The notes under the pieces are model-generated. The model did no database searches. It worked only from the letters and a program-made list of their open reading frames with translations, and was not told the DNA's origin. From NCBI RefSeq assembly GCF_024714495.1, contig NZ_JAMZMJ010000001.1, positions 372,001-436,000 of the forward strand: a DNA stretch of 64,000 nt, read 5' to 3'. How positions within the stretch are numbered: the stretch's first letter is position 1; every line of letters starts with the position of its first letter. The translations under genes and the position numbers were made by a program. This document shows positions 54,059-62,905 of the stretch, in pieces. This stretch comes from Marinoscillum pacificum. Its GTDB lineage: Bacteria > Bacteroidota > Bacteroidia > Cytophagales > Cyclobacteriaceae.

Positions 54059-54928
54059 TTAACCTAAATAAGATTTAAGAAGTGCACCTCCACTTGGGTT
54101 GTGCTGAAGCTTGCGAATAGCGCACTCTTTAATCTGACGCACACGTTCTCTTGTCAGATCAAATCGCTCTCCAATATCATTTAGTGTCATGTTTGGCTCA
54201 TCATTGAGACCATAAAAAAGAATTAATACCTGTGATTCACGGAATGTCAGTACCTTAAAAGCACTGCGAATATCAGACTTCAATGAAAGTGCAATGGAAC
54301 TCTCTTCAGGATTTTGTCCAGCTGGGTCAGCCATCACATCAAGTAAGTTAACTGCTTCATCAGCCATCAATGGTGCATCAAAAGAAGCTGTTTTAGCACC
54401 TAGTTCCTTTATGTCAGTGATCTGATCTCCAGACACATTCATTTCTTCAGCCAACTCGTCATCTGTAGGTTCACGCTCTAGCTTTTGCTCTAACGCTGTA
54501 AAAGAATGGATGACTCTATTGTAACTATTTACCCTATTCAAAGGCTGCCTAACCGTTCTCGAATTTTGCGAAATGGCAGCAACAATTGACTGTCGAATCC
54601 ACCACACAGCATAGGAGATGAACTTAAATCCTCTGGTTTCATCAAACCGTGTAGCAGCTTTGATCAGACCTATATTCCCTTCACTAATCAAGTCCATCAA
54701 GGTGATATTGGGAAAACCTCGATCATATTGCTTAGCCACAGAAACCACAAAACGCAAATTAGCTTTGGTCAATTTTTCCAGCGCCTGTTCGTCCCCTTCT
54801 CGTATACGCTGAGTCAGCCGAACTTCTTCTTCAGCGGAAATCAGCTCCACTTTGTCAATCTCCTGAAAATACCGCTCTAATGAATGCGTTCTTTTCGTTA
54901 TTTGAACAAGTATTTTAAGTTGTTTCAT
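54059..54928 (-). CDS. RpoD-like (group 1/2) sigma-70 factor
   Basis: 289 residues, the short form usual in Bacteroidota without region 1.1. Regions 1.2 (LERYFQEIDKVELISAEEEV), 2 (KLTKANLRFVVSVAKQYDRG; LISEGNIGLIKAATRFDETRGFKFISYAVWWIRQSI), 3 and 4 (LTFRESQVLILFYGL ... MTLNDIGERFDLTRERVRQIKE) are intact. It differs from the main Bacteroidota RpoD in the region 2.2 loop (YDRGFPNITLMDLISEGN instead of the usual YQNQGLSLGDLINEGN type) and in parts of region 3. It may be a stress-specific paralogue; copy number outside the window is unknown. A CspA gene lies just upstream. Confidence 0.85.
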   Translation of the reverse strand: MKQLKILVQITKRTHSLERYFQEIDKVELISAEEEVRLTQRIREGDEQALEKLTKANLRFVVSVAKQYDRGFPNITLMDLISEGNIGLIKAATRFDETRGFKFISYAVWWIRQSIVAAISQNSRTVRQPLNRVNSYNRVIHSFTALEQKLEREPTDDELAEEMNVSGDQITDIKELGAKTASFDAPLMADEAVNLLDVMADPAGQNPEESSIALSLKSDIRSAFKVLTFRESQVLILFYGLNDEPNMTLNDIGERFDLTRERVRQIKECAIRKLQHNPSGGALLKSYLG

Positions 54929-55032
54929 TGCGTGGTGTAGTTAGAGAAAAATCAAGGGTGAATGGCACTTTGAATAACTCTGGTTTGAATGAAATGTATC
55001 CAAATTATTACATTTCTTGGCGAAACCTATTT

Positions 55033-55070
55033 ACATAAAAAAACCATCCTAAGTGATGGTTTTTTTATGT
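55033..55070 (-). terminator. Strong intrinsic terminator after the cold-shock gene
   Basis: A perfect 16-bp palindrome ACATA-A6-CCATC/GATGG-T6-TATGT type (55033-55048 and 55055-55070), loop CTAAGT. The T7 run lies inside the 3' arm. Confidence 0.92.
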
Positions 55071-55076
55071 GTGATT

Positions 55077-55271
55077 TTAGCTTACAACTTTTACGTTGAC
55101 AGCATTCATTCCTTTTTTTCCTCTTTCCAGATCATAGGTCACTTTATCATTTTCACGGATATCATCGATCAGCCCTGACTCATGTACAAAAACATCTTCT
55201 CTTGACTCTGTGGGACTAATAAATCCAAAACCTTTGGAATTATTGAAAAACTTTACAGTTCCTTCTTGCAT
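55077..55271 (-). CDS. CspA-family cold-shock protein
   Basis: 64 residues. The nucleic-acid-binding motifs RNP1 (KGFGFI) and RNP2 (DVFVHES) are present, with start MQEGTVKFFNNSKGFGFI. CspA-like proteins bind single-stranded RNA and melt structures at low temperature. It is transcribed alone and ends at the 16-bp palindromic terminator. A second CspA protein lies at 58353. Confidence 0.95.
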   Translation of the reverse strand: MQEGTVKFFNNSKGFGFISPTESREDVFVHESGLIDDIRENDKVTYDLERGKKGMNAVNVKVVS

Positions 55272-55866
55272 TCTATTATGATTAATTAATTACGTATTTC
55301 GGCTGCACATGAAACAATAATGAACAATACCACAATTTTGGATATACCAGAAGGCAGCGTTACATGATCAGTCTAGATTTTACTCAGTATTCGGGGCTTT
55401 CAATGAACCCAACTGCAAGAGCGATTAGCTTAGTCGAGAGAGGTGCTTATTGATTGGAATCAAATAAATCCTAAAATTCATTCAATTCCTTGGCTCAAAA
55501 CGAGAATAAGAATTTGTCTAATTCTAAATACAGCGTAGCAAAGCTAGTTCTTAATTTTTGGATATTCCTATTCTTCTCAGGATTTAAACTGGATTCTAGT
55601 GATTATCAGCAAGAAACCATAAAAAACATGCAGATGACAGAATCCATTGAGATAATAGGTATTGTCAATTTAATTGTCGTCCTTTGGCACATCAAGTTCA
55701 GAGACTTCTCAAGTCAAATCCTTACAACGTTTCCCTTTTGCATTTTCTGGCTGCATTATTCATTGAGAGAAAATCTCTCGATATTCTTTTGTTTCAGAAC
55801 CAGTAAATCAAGTTTAATTGATTAGTTACTGCTTCCAAACAGAAACTAACTTTTAACTTATCATAC
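55272..55866. other. 595-bp spacer with a doubtful ORF
   Basis: Between the cold-shock gene and the desaturase gene. It holds the doubtful ORF at 55490-55825, otherwise nothing I can name. It is expected to contain the cold-inducible promoters of both divergent genes; the long leaders of cspA genes make 5'-UTR thermosensors possible. Confidence 0.45.
55490..55825 (+). CDS. Doubtful small hydrophobic ORF
   Basis: 111 codons from a TTG. Two hydrophobic stretches (about 20-35 and 50-90) with many Phe/Leu/Ser; no family recognised. A rare start and unusual composition make it doubtful; it could be a spurious ORF in the 5' region of the desaturase gene. Confidence 0.2.
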   Translation: MAQNENKNLSNSKYSVAKLVLNFWIFLFFSGFKLDSSDYQQETIKNMQMTESIEIIGIVNLIVVLWHIKFRDFSSQILTTFPFCIFWLHYSLRENLSIFFCFRTSKSSLID

Positions 55867-56970
55867 TTGATAAATTGCCAATTCTCATCCGAGATCAATT
55901 CAGCGTTCGCTAAAACATTACAATTACGGGTCAATTCCTACTTTAAAGACAACCACATCAGCAAAGGAGCCAACACAGAAATGGTAATGAAAACCATTTC
56001 TGCACTGAGTATTTACCTGTTGCCCTTTGTTGCTTTACTCGTATTTCAAATCTCTTCACTCCCACTGCTATTTCTACTTTGGGCCATTATGGGGTTTGGT
56101 AAGGCTTTTATAGGCATGTCGGTAATGCATGACAGTCTGCACGGATCATTTTCAAACAAACCATCTACCAATCAGCTTGTGGCACTATGCACGTGGTTAG
56201 TTGGTGTGGACCCCCGAAACTGGAAAATTCAGCACAATGTACTTCACCATAGCTTTACCAATATAGAACACGCTGACGAAGACATAGAACCCAGGTTCAT
56301 CTTTCGGTTTTCACCACATCAGCCCAGGTTATCCATTCAAAAATACCAACATCTTTATGCCTTCTTCTTTTATGGGTTAGGCACACTGATCTGGGTGACA
56401 GTCAAGGACTTTGCTAAAGCTGTCAAATACAAAAATGAGGGTTTTATTAAGTCAGGCAAAGATTTCAATCTCCACATCACCCAAATCATCATACGAAAAG
56501 CTGTTTATTTTTCTCTTTTTCTTGTTCTTCCATCCATATGGTTGGCTTACCCATTTTGGATGGTGGCTCTGATGTTCCTGACCATGCACTTTGTGGCTGG
56601 AAGTATACTGACATTTACCTTCCAATGCGCGCATGTGATGGATTCATCAGAGTTTATCAATTCACCAGATGGTCATATACCTGAGAATAGACTGGCTCAT
56701 CAACTGAAAACCACCGCCAACTTTGGAACTAATAGCAGACTCTTATTTTGGTTTACCGGAGGTCTTAATCATCAGATAGAGCACCACCTGTTTCCTCATA
56801 TTTGCCACATTCATTACCGTAAAATTTCCGGCATAGTAGCAGCCACCGCCAGCGAGTACAACCTGCCCTATCATACGCAGCCTACATTAGCTACTGCTGT
56901 CTATCAACATTTATACATGCTCAAAGAACTCGGTTCAGAGCCTACAAAAACGAAAAAATCATATGCATAA
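55867..56970 (+). CDS. Membrane fatty acid desaturase
   Basis: 367 residues. The three His boxes are present: HDSLHG, HNVLHH and QIEHH, separated by four hydrophobic segments. The start is a TTG that gives an N-terminus (FSSEINSAFAKTLQLRVNSYF) matching the family; no ATG is nearer. Desaturases insert a cis double bond into membrane acyl chains and keep the bilayer fluid in the cold. The helicase gene starts 8 bp before this gene's stop, so the two form an operon. Confidence 0.9.
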   Translation: MINCQFSSEINSAFAKTLQLRVNSYFKDNHISKGANTEMVMKTISALSIYLLPFVALLVFQISSLPLLFLLWAIMGFGKAFIGMSVMHDSLHGSFSNKPSTNQLVALCTWLVGVDPRNWKIQHNVLHHSFTNIEHADEDIEPRFIFRFSPHQPRLSIQKYQHLYAFFFYGLGTLIWVTVKDFAKAVKYKNEGFIKSGKDFNLHITQIIIRKAVYFSLFLVLPSIWLAYPFWMVALMFLTMHFVAGSILTFTFQCAHVMDSSEFINSPDGHIPENRLAHQLKTTANFGTNSRLLFWFTGGLNHQIEHHLFPHICHIHYRKISGIVAATASEYNLPYHTQPTLATAVYQHLYMLKELGSEPTKTKKSYA

Positions 56971-58138
56971 TATATCATACAGTCGCAGAAAGCGAACAAG
57001 AAAACAAACAACCACTAAATCTGTCAATAAAACGATAGACGTCAATCAATACATTCATACTGGTGAACAAAGTCCTGAAACGGCTACAGTTTATCAAAAT
57101 AAATATACGTTTACAGAGTTCCCCTTGCATCAAAAGCTGCAAACTCTGATCGCTCAGAAAGGTTATTCAAGACCTTCTGAAATTCAAGACAAATCCATCA
57201 TACCGATACTTCAAGGCGAAGATATAATTGGGATAGCAGGTACAGGTACTGGAAAAACAGCTGCTTTTCTGATTCCACTCATCCAACAGTTGCTTGAAAA
57301 CAAGCGTCATAATCATGCTTTGATCATTGCACCTACCAGAGAACTAGCCACCCAAATCAACGAAGAGTTCGCCTCGCTATCCAAGGGACTTGGTCTTTAC
57401 TCTACAGTATTAATCGGTGGCACCTCCGTATTTCAGACATTGAATACGCTGAAAAGAACCAATCATGTAATCATTGGCACTCCAGGCAGGCTACAAGACA
57501 TGAATGCACAGGGTGCAATAGACTATAGTCAGTTCAAAGTATTGGTATTGGATGAGTTTGATCGAATGCTAGACATGGGTTTCTCCAGAGAAGTTCAAAA
57601 GATCAATAATCAGATGACAAGCAAAGAACAGTCCCTACTCTTTTCTGCTACGCTGGATCCTGCTCAAGAACATCTAATCCGAGAAATTACCAATAAGCCT
57701 ATTGTAGTAAAATCGGCCACTTCCACGCACAGGTCCTCCTCTATCGATCAACAAGTGGTTTATACAGAAGGTAAGGATAAGTTTCAGGTGCTGAAAAGCA
57801 TTCTCAACCAGCCAATAGATGCTAAAACAATCCTTTTTTGTGAAACTAAAAGACACGCAAATCAATTATTAAAGAAGCTAATCAACGACTCCTATGCTGC
57901 CGACGCTATCCATGGTAACAAGTCACAAAATAGACGTGATCAAACACTTAGCAGCTTCAAGACAGGGAAGATTAACATTCTGATCGCTACGGATGTGATC
58001 GCTCGAGGCATTGATATCAGTGATGTAGAATTAGTCATCAATTATCAAACTCCTCGAAACTACGCTGATTATGTCCACAGAATAGGTAGAACAGGAAGGG
58101 CAGGTAAAACGGGAAGGGCAATTACGCTAATCGATTAA
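56963..58138 (+). CDS. DEAD-box RNA helicase (DEFD variant)
   Basis: 391 residues. Motifs: Q-motif near RPSEIQDKSI, I AGTGTGKTAA, Ia PTRELAT, II V-L-D-E-F-D, III S-A-T-L, IV-V region, and VI HRIGRTGRAG. Motif II reads D-E-F-D in place of D-E-A-D; the catalytic acids are kept. The N-terminal 35 residues are basic and probably bind RNA. It overlaps the desaturase gene by 8 bp and is followed by a small basic protein and CspA genes, a cold-response set in which the helicase unwinds stable RNA. Confidence 0.92.
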   Translation: MHNISYSRRKRTRKQTTTKSVNKTIDVNQYIHTGEQSPETATVYQNKYTFTEFPLHQKLQTLIAQKGYSRPSEIQDKSIIPILQGEDIIGIAGTGTGKTAAFLIPLIQQLLENKRHNHALIIAPTRELATQINEEFASLSKGLGLYSTVLIGGTSVFQTLNTLKRTNHVIIGTPGRLQDMNAQGAIDYSQFKVLVLDEFDRMLDMGFSREVQKINNQMTSKEQSLLFSATLDPAQEHLIREITNKPIVVKSATSTHRSSSIDQQVVYTEGKDKFQVLKSILNQPIDAKTILFCETKRHANQLLKKLINDSYAADAIHGNKSQNRRDQTLSSFKTGKINILIATDVIARGIDISDVELVINYQTPRNYADYVHRIGRTGRAGKTGRAITLID

Positions 58139-58154
58139 TCAAATAAGATATCGT

Positions 58155-58340
58155 ATGGCAAAGTCACAGAACAAATTCATGAAAAAACAACGCGCTATTG
58201 GCAAGAACAAAAAGCGTGAGGAAAAACTCCAAAGAAAACGAGATCATAAAGCCTCCAAATCCAGTGGAAAGCTGGAAGACATGATGGCCTTTGTAGACCT
58301 CAATGGAAATATCCAAAATGAACCAGAAAAAGAACAATAA
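58155..58340 (+). CDS. Small basic protein of the cold operon
   Basis: 61 residues, with 22 Lys/Arg in the first 40 (KKQRAIGKNKKREEKLQRKR). No known domain. The region 45-61 is acidic. Such genes sit between helicase and csp genes in related Bacteroidota and may encode an RNA or ribosome-binding peptide. ATG is 16 bp after the helicase stop; the csp gene begins 12 bp after its stop. Confidence 0.75.
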   Translation: MAKSQNKFMKKQRAIGKNKKREEKLQRKRDHKASKSSGKLEDMMAFVDLNGNIQNEPEKEQ

Positions 58341-58352
58341 AATAGTACAATT

Positions 58353-58544
58353 ATGGAAAAAGGAACAGTAAAATTCTTTAATGAGGAAAAAGGATATGGG
58401 TTCATTACTCAAGATGAAACCAACATAGAACTTTTCGTACATAAGTCTAACACAAAGGAAAAGCTACTTGAGAATGACAAAGTAAGGTTTGTCATTGAGC
58501 AAGGAGATAGAGGAGAATTTGCCGCCAAAGTAGAGATTATCTAA
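58353..58544 (+). CDS. CspA-family cold-shock protein
   Basis: 63 residues, with MEKGTVKFFNEEKGYGFITQDE and the RNP motifs (KGYGFI; ELFVHKS). It differs from the 55077 copy in about half of the positions. It is the last gene of the desaturase/helicase operon and ends at the terminator at 58567. Confidence 0.95.
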   Translation: MEKGTVKFFNEEKGYGFITQDETNIELFVHKSNTKEKLLENDKVRFVIEQGDRGEFAAKVEII

Positions 58545-58566
58545 TCTTATTCATATTCGGTTACTG

Positions 58567-58598
58567 AAAGGTTCGGACATATTGTTCGAGCCTTTTTT
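58567..58598 (+). terminator. Intrinsic terminator of the cold operon
   Basis: AAAGGTTCG (58567-58575) and CGAGCCTTT (58587-58595) form the stem (one wobble); T6 within 58593-58598. Confidence 0.85.
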
Positions 58599-58672
58599 AA
58601 TCCTACACACTTTAGTACTAACCAGAAGAAAAAACTCAATGAATTATCCAATAGGAAGTGAAAACCTTGAAA

Positions 58673-58903
58673 ATGATGTATCACACAAAACCATTAACAA
58701 TGGCTTTCGCTAAGACAACAAACAGTTTACGTAAAGAAATAAAGGGCTAAACCCTGGCATTTGAATATGGTGCTAATCTCGGTATATCATTCATTGATCA
58801 TCGAAACCACCGAATGAAATCCTTCCAGTTGACCGAAGATGAAATGATCGATTTGATCTCCTTTTTAAAAAAATATTCAATACATCTAACTAAAAGTTCC
58901 TAG
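58673..58903 (+). pseudogene. Small ORF interrupted by an in-frame TAA
   Basis: From ATG 58673 the frame runs 25 codons to TAA (58748-58750), then continues in the same frame for 50 more codons to TAG (58901-58903). The text before (KTTNSLRKEIKG) and after (TLAFEYGANLGISFIDHRNH ... EDEMIDLISFLKKYS) reads as a single plausible protein. One base change (for example AAA or CAA to TAA) would explain it. No family is recognised. Could be a sequencing error, a true nonsense mutation, or unrelated frames. Confidence 0.5.
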
Positions 58904-59095
58904 ATGATATTCAATAAACAAATACGTTTGATCTTTCCAGTCTTATGGAGTTATACAAAATATGTACTTCACTGTTTTGAAACACCCAAAATCGGTCAGA
59001 ACATTATCAATAAGCAAATCGAACTTTACATTTCTTGTGTTTCACTCTTTATAATCTTAGGCATACTATTCAGCTTTTTTCTCCGCCAATTATGA
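58904..59095 (+). CDS. Short membrane protein, translationally coupled
   Basis: 63 codons. The ATG directly follows the TAG of the interrupted ORF, and its stop overlaps the next start as ATGA (59092-59095). One C-terminal membrane helix (LYISCVSLFIILGILFSFFL). Tight packing is the only argument that it is real. No function. Confidence 0.4.
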   Translation: MIFNKQIRLIFPVLWSYTKYVLHCFETPKIGQNIINKQIELYISCVSLFIILGILFSFFLRQL

Positions 59096-59352
59096 AATCA
59101 AACTTTCAGGAACGTATTCGGTTTTTCAAATCATTGGGCTATTTCCTAATGACTTTAGGAGTTTTAATACTATTATTTATTGGTGTGAAATCACTGACTT
59201 TCGATAATATTAGTGAAGTCCATAACCAAATCCGATCCTTTCACAATCCATTCTTTGCACTTTTCATTATTGCATCAGCATTGATCACATTAGGTTTCAT
59301 TATGGCTTTTTTATCCAGTAACCTCCGACGCAAACTTGAAAACAGAGTTTAA
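59092..59352 (+). CDS. Two-helix membrane protein
   Basis: 86 residues from the ATG at 59092. Two hydrophobic segments (about 12-32 and 52-75) with a short polar loop and a basic tail (SNLRRKLENR). The longer frame from 59035 overlaps the previous ORF in a different frame and is not preferred. No family is recognised; the ATGA overlap suggests coupling with the 63-aa ORF. Confidence 0.55.
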   Translation: MKSNFQERIRFFKSLGYFLMTLGVLILLFIGVKSLTFDNISEVHNQIRSFHNPFFALFIIASALITLGFIMAFLSSNLRRKLENRV

Positions 59353-59420
59353 GTCAAACAGTCACCGGTCGTACAACAACTAATTACCTATAATCGATTC
59401 TACAATTAGCCAAACAAAAA

Positions 59421-59450
59421 AGCCCCATCATCACTGACAGGGCTCCTTTT
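59421..59450. terminator. Bidirectional terminator
   Basis: AGCCC (59421-59425) and GGGCT (59440-59444), with A6 before and CCTTTTT after. It lies between the stops of convergent genes. Confidence 0.75.
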
Positions 59451-59470
59451 TGATACATTTAGATCTTTAT

Positions 59471-62308
59471 TTATTCTTCCGGCATTAAGACAATCTCGAT
59501 CAAGTTGCCTTTCACTAAATACTTCTTAGCTGCTTCTTGTAGATCTTTTGGCTTCAATTCTTCGATAAGCTTTTCATACTCATAGAAATCAGCTAAATCT
59601 CTGTTGTATGAGTAATAGGAAGAAAGACTATTCAACCAGTAACGGTTCTCCTTCAAGCTCTCTTTACGATTGATTTTTTGAGATTCCTTGATCTCTTTTA
59701 AATCTTCTTCGGTTACGCCTTCTTTTTTGATCAATTCAATTTCGTCATAAACCGCTTGCTTCAGCTCTTCCATATTTTCAGGACCACAAGGGAATGAAAT
59801 AGAGAACGTGTAGTTTTCATATGGACGCTCACTGATGTAACCATTAGCTCCTACGCCATATACCCCACTCTTTTCTTCTCTAATCAAGTCGATCAAACGA
59901 TTAGTAACTACCTCACCAAGACTGCTCAAGATATAATTTTCCTCTTTGCTGTAGTCTGCCTCACCTTTGTAGTTAATAGACACCTGGCTCTTTGGATCAG
60001 TACCTTTGTTGATCACTTTCGTGTACTTACCTTTTGGAGGTCTAATGCCCAGGTCTTTCCAGGTTTCTTCTCTTTTTACACTTGGAATACTCGCCAAATA
60101 CGTTTCAAGTAATGGCTTAATCTCCTCTACTTTGAAGTTACCCACGAAGAAGAACGTGAAGTTAGCTGGATCAGCAAAACGCTCCTTGTAGATCGCAAAT
60201 GATTTGTCCAGATCAATTTTAGCCAATTCTTCTGCAGTTGGGAAACCAACACGCTTGTTGTATTGACTCAAGATTTTGATCATCTCATTTTGGAAATAGT
60301 ATGCCGGATTCGACATCAGGTTGCCATACAACATAGTATTTCTTGTCTTGAATGACTCAAAACTTGCCGCATCTTTTCTTGGGCTTGTGAAATACAAATA
60401 GATCATTTGCATCATCGTCTCCAAATCCTTAGGAGCAGCGCTTCCGCTAAAGCCTTCACTGTATGTTCCTACAAACGGAGAAACTCTCACGGTCTTACCT
60501 GCAAATAGCTTATCCAAATCCGTTTTAGAGAAATCTGCCACACCACTTTCGCTAACGATGCTCGAAGAGTAAGTAGCATTCTCATAGTTGTCATCATCAT
60601 ACAATGAATGTCCACCATCACTGCTTGCAGACATTAGAATTTCATCATTCTTGTAGTCAGTTGCTTTCAATACAACTTTCACTCCATTAGACAAGGTCAA
60701 CTCCGTGATATCTACGTTTTCAATAACTTTTTCTGAGGCAACAGATCCTTTCTTTGGTTTCTCAGCCAGCAATTCTGAATCAGACATCTCATCAGCATAA
60801 GGCTCAAGCTCCATTGATCCTACATCCTTTAGTGTAGCCAACACGCTCTCTTTGGTCACATCTGGATTGTCTCTTTCAGGACCAGTGATAACCACTACTC
60901 GATCACTGTCTTTGATCCATTTCGGAGCATAGGCATTGATTTCAGCTACTTTGATACTCTCAAACTGCTTCTTAGCAAACTCATAAGTGAAGTATGGAGA
61001 AATGATTGGATCTGTTTCTAGGAAGGAGTTCACATACTCCATAGCCAATCGGCCACTTTCTGTTTTGTCCTGCTCTTTCATTTCCTGCTCCAATGAATTA
61101 AGCAATCTTGCTTTAGCTCTCTTCAATTCACCTTCCGTAAACCCAAAGCGTTTTACACGCTCGTTTTCTGTCACAAGCGCTTCCAAACCATTCATGATAC
61201 CGTCTTCTCCTACCATTGCAAAAGAAGAATAGTTGTTTTTAGTTCTTACCAGGCTACCATAACCTGTGCTTCCAAATACGAATGGAGGAGTTGCCGATTG
61301 ACGAAGCTCGTTCAAACGCTGATTGATCATGTTATTAAACAAACTATAAGTCAAGCTCTTTCTAAGGTCTTTAAGCTCTTTAGATCCGTCTTCATCATCC
61401 ATTTTATAAACCACTCTTACCATGGTAAAAGATGCTTCTTTATCTTGCTCTATAGCCACATAAGTATCCTCATGACTCGGCACGTCAAATACTTTTCTTT
61501 CCTGTGGTTTCTTTGGGTTCTTCAGTTTACCAAAACGCGTTTTGATCTCTTTTTCCATAGCATCAGGATCCAAATCACCAACAGCTACGATCGCCATCAA
61601 ATTTGGTCTGTACCAGGTCTTGTAGAAACTCTTAATGGTTTCGTAATCCGCATTTTCGATAATCTCTTTTTCACCGATTGGCAAGCGCTCAGCATAGCGA
61701 GAATCCTTGAACATAATCGGGAACCACTTGTCACGCATACGCTGATCTGCACCCTGACCTAATCTCCACTCCTCGATTACGACACCTCTTTCTTTGTCGA
61801 TCTCTTCCGGAGAAAACTCCAGTCCACCAGCCCAGTCTTCCAACACCTTCAATCCCTGATCCAATACTTCTGGATCACCAGTTGGAATAGGCAACATATA
61901 CACGGTTTCATCAAAACTCGTGTAGGCATTTAAGTCAGCACCAAATTCCACACCGATAGACTGCAAGTAATTCACCAATTCATTCTTTTGAAAATTCTTA
62001 CTTCCATTGAATGCCATGTGCTCCACAAAGTGAGCCAGACCTTTCTGGTCCTCATTTTCAAGAATAGATCCAGCATTTACTGCAAGTCTAAACTCAATCT
62101 TATCTTCTGGTTTATCGTTTTTACGGATGTAATAAGTCAATCCATTTTCCAATTTTCCCACTCGAACGTTAGGATCCATTGGAATAGGACTTGTCAAAGG
62201 TTTATCGAGTTGACCTTTGATGTCTTTTTCCTGGGCAAAAGTCACAAATGCAAGCGCACAGATGACCACCGCTAAAAGCGTTTTCTTCATTAGGTTGTGA
62301 GTTTTCAT
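59471..62308 (-). CDS. M16-family zinc peptidase (pitrilysin/insulinase type), secreted
   Basis: 945 residues. Signal peptide KKTLLAVVICALAFVTFAQ (ATG 62308; 62290 also possible). The active M16 domain carries the inverted zinc motif H-F-V-E-H in GLAHFVEHMAFNGSK, with the distal Glu in the EEIDKERGVVIEEW helix. Three more M16 half-domains follow (about 220-400, 520-700 and 700-930), the last two lacking the motif as usual. The R/Y pair of the C-terminal domain is near NRLIDLIREEKSGVYGVGA. This full-length form degrades peptides in the periplasm and may take part in signal-peptide or oligopeptide turnover. Monocistronic. Confidence 0.93.
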   Translation of the reverse strand: MKTHNLMKKTLLAVVICALAFVTFAQEKDIKGQLDKPLTSPIPMDPNVRVGKLENGLTYYIRKNDKPEDKIEFRLAVNAGSILENEDQKGLAHFVEHMAFNGSKNFQKNELVNYLQSIGVEFGADLNAYTSFDETVYMLPIPTGDPEVLDQGLKVLEDWAGGLEFSPEEIDKERGVVIEEWRLGQGADQRMRDKWFPIMFKDSRYAERLPIGEKEIIENADYETIKSFYKTWYRPNLMAIVAVGDLDPDAMEKEIKTRFGKLKNPKKPQERKVFDVPSHEDTYVAIEQDKEASFTMVRVVYKMDDEDGSKELKDLRKSLTYSLFNNMINQRLNELRQSATPPFVFGSTGYGSLVRTKNNYSSFAMVGEDGIMNGLEALVTENERVKRFGFTEGELKRAKARLLNSLEQEMKEQDKTESGRLAMEYVNSFLETDPIISPYFTYEFAKKQFESIKVAEINAYAPKWIKDSDRVVVITGPERDNPDVTKESVLATLKDVGSMELEPYADEMSDSELLAEKPKKGSVASEKVIENVDITELTLSNGVKVVLKATDYKNDEILMSASSDGGHSLYDDDNYENATYSSSIVSESGVADFSKTDLDKLFAGKTVRVSPFVGTYSEGFSGSAAPKDLETMMQMIYLYFTSPRKDAASFESFKTRNTMLYGNLMSNPAYYFQNEMIKILSQYNKRVGFPTAEELAKIDLDKSFAIYKERFADPANFTFFFVGNFKVEEIKPLLETYLASIPSVKREETWKDLGIRPPKGKYTKVINKGTDPKSQVSINYKGEADYSKEENYILSSLGEVVTNRLIDLIREEKSGVYGVGANGYISERPYENYTFSISFPCGPENMEELKQAVYDEIELIKKEGVTEEDLKEIKESQKINRKESLKENRYWLNSLSSYYSYNRDLADFYEYEKLIEELKPKDLQEAAKKYLVKGNLIEIVLMPEE

Positions 62309-62424
62309 AGTTAATAATTACAATATGTTGATTCGACATCAACTACTGCTAAATTATAGTATTTCAGCTAATGCTTTGGTCTATTAACTACTTTTCTAGT
62401 TAACTATTATACGCTCACTTACCT

Positions 62425-62778
62425 TTAATCAATAGATATCGTCACCTGCAGTTCATAGAGTTCGGCAAAATCCATGGCTGTTTCGAGCATCAAGATATTA
62501 GAAAGTGGCACTTCCCAGGTTATTTTTAAAACCGCACCCAATCGTTGCTCAGTTTGTAAAAATTTGAACAGACCAAACAGTGTACGAGCCCTTTCTTTAT
62601 TTAAAAAATCCATATTGATCACCAATTCACCTGACTTGGTGTACCTTACTTTATTCTTAAAATCCTCAATTAACGGTTGATAAACAATATCAAATTGATT
62701 GATCTTCGAAATGGTTCGCAGGTTTAAAAAGTTGGACGATCTGCGCTCCTGCACTAAGGCCTGAAAAGAATAACTCAT
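62425..62778 (-). CDS. Possible SiaC/DUF1987-like small protein
   Basis: 117 residues with no signal or membrane helix. The C-terminal third (LNKERARTLFGLFKFL ... KITWEVPLSNILMLETAMDFAELYEL) recalls the SiaC/DUF1987 fold, where an x-W-Y-Y-E...M-L-E-x-G-E-D-F pattern is typical; here it is W-E-V-P...M-L-E-T-A-M-D-F. It is therefore divergent, and the phosphorylated Ser/Thr of SiaC is not evident (LNKERARTL). No SiaA/SiaB partners are nearby. Treat the name as tentative. Confidence 0.45.
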   Translation of the reverse strand: MSYSFQALVQERRSSNFLNLRTISKINQFDIVYQPLIEDFKNKVRYTKSGELVINMDFLNKERARTLFGLFKFLQTEQRLGAVLKITWEVPLSNILMLETAMDFAELYELQVTISID

Positions 62779-62905
62779 TTGCTGGTATTGGTTTATTTTT
62801 CTTCAGCAAATATGCCTTCCTAATAACAGCTAACCGTTAACATGGTGTCATCAATTGATTATCGTTGATAAGGTACTATTCACAAATCCATAAACTGACA
62901 AAGCA

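Noticed and set aside
58748-58750. In-frame TAA as a recoded (selenocysteine or other) codon
   Set aside because: UAA is not used for Sec or Pyl, Bacteroidota of this kind use the standard code, and there is no downstream structure that supports readthrough; a nonsense mutation or error is simpler.
61298-61762. 154-aa plus-strand ORF inside the M16 gene
   Set aside because: It is antisense to the well-conserved active-site part of the M16 peptidase gene and has no domain signature.
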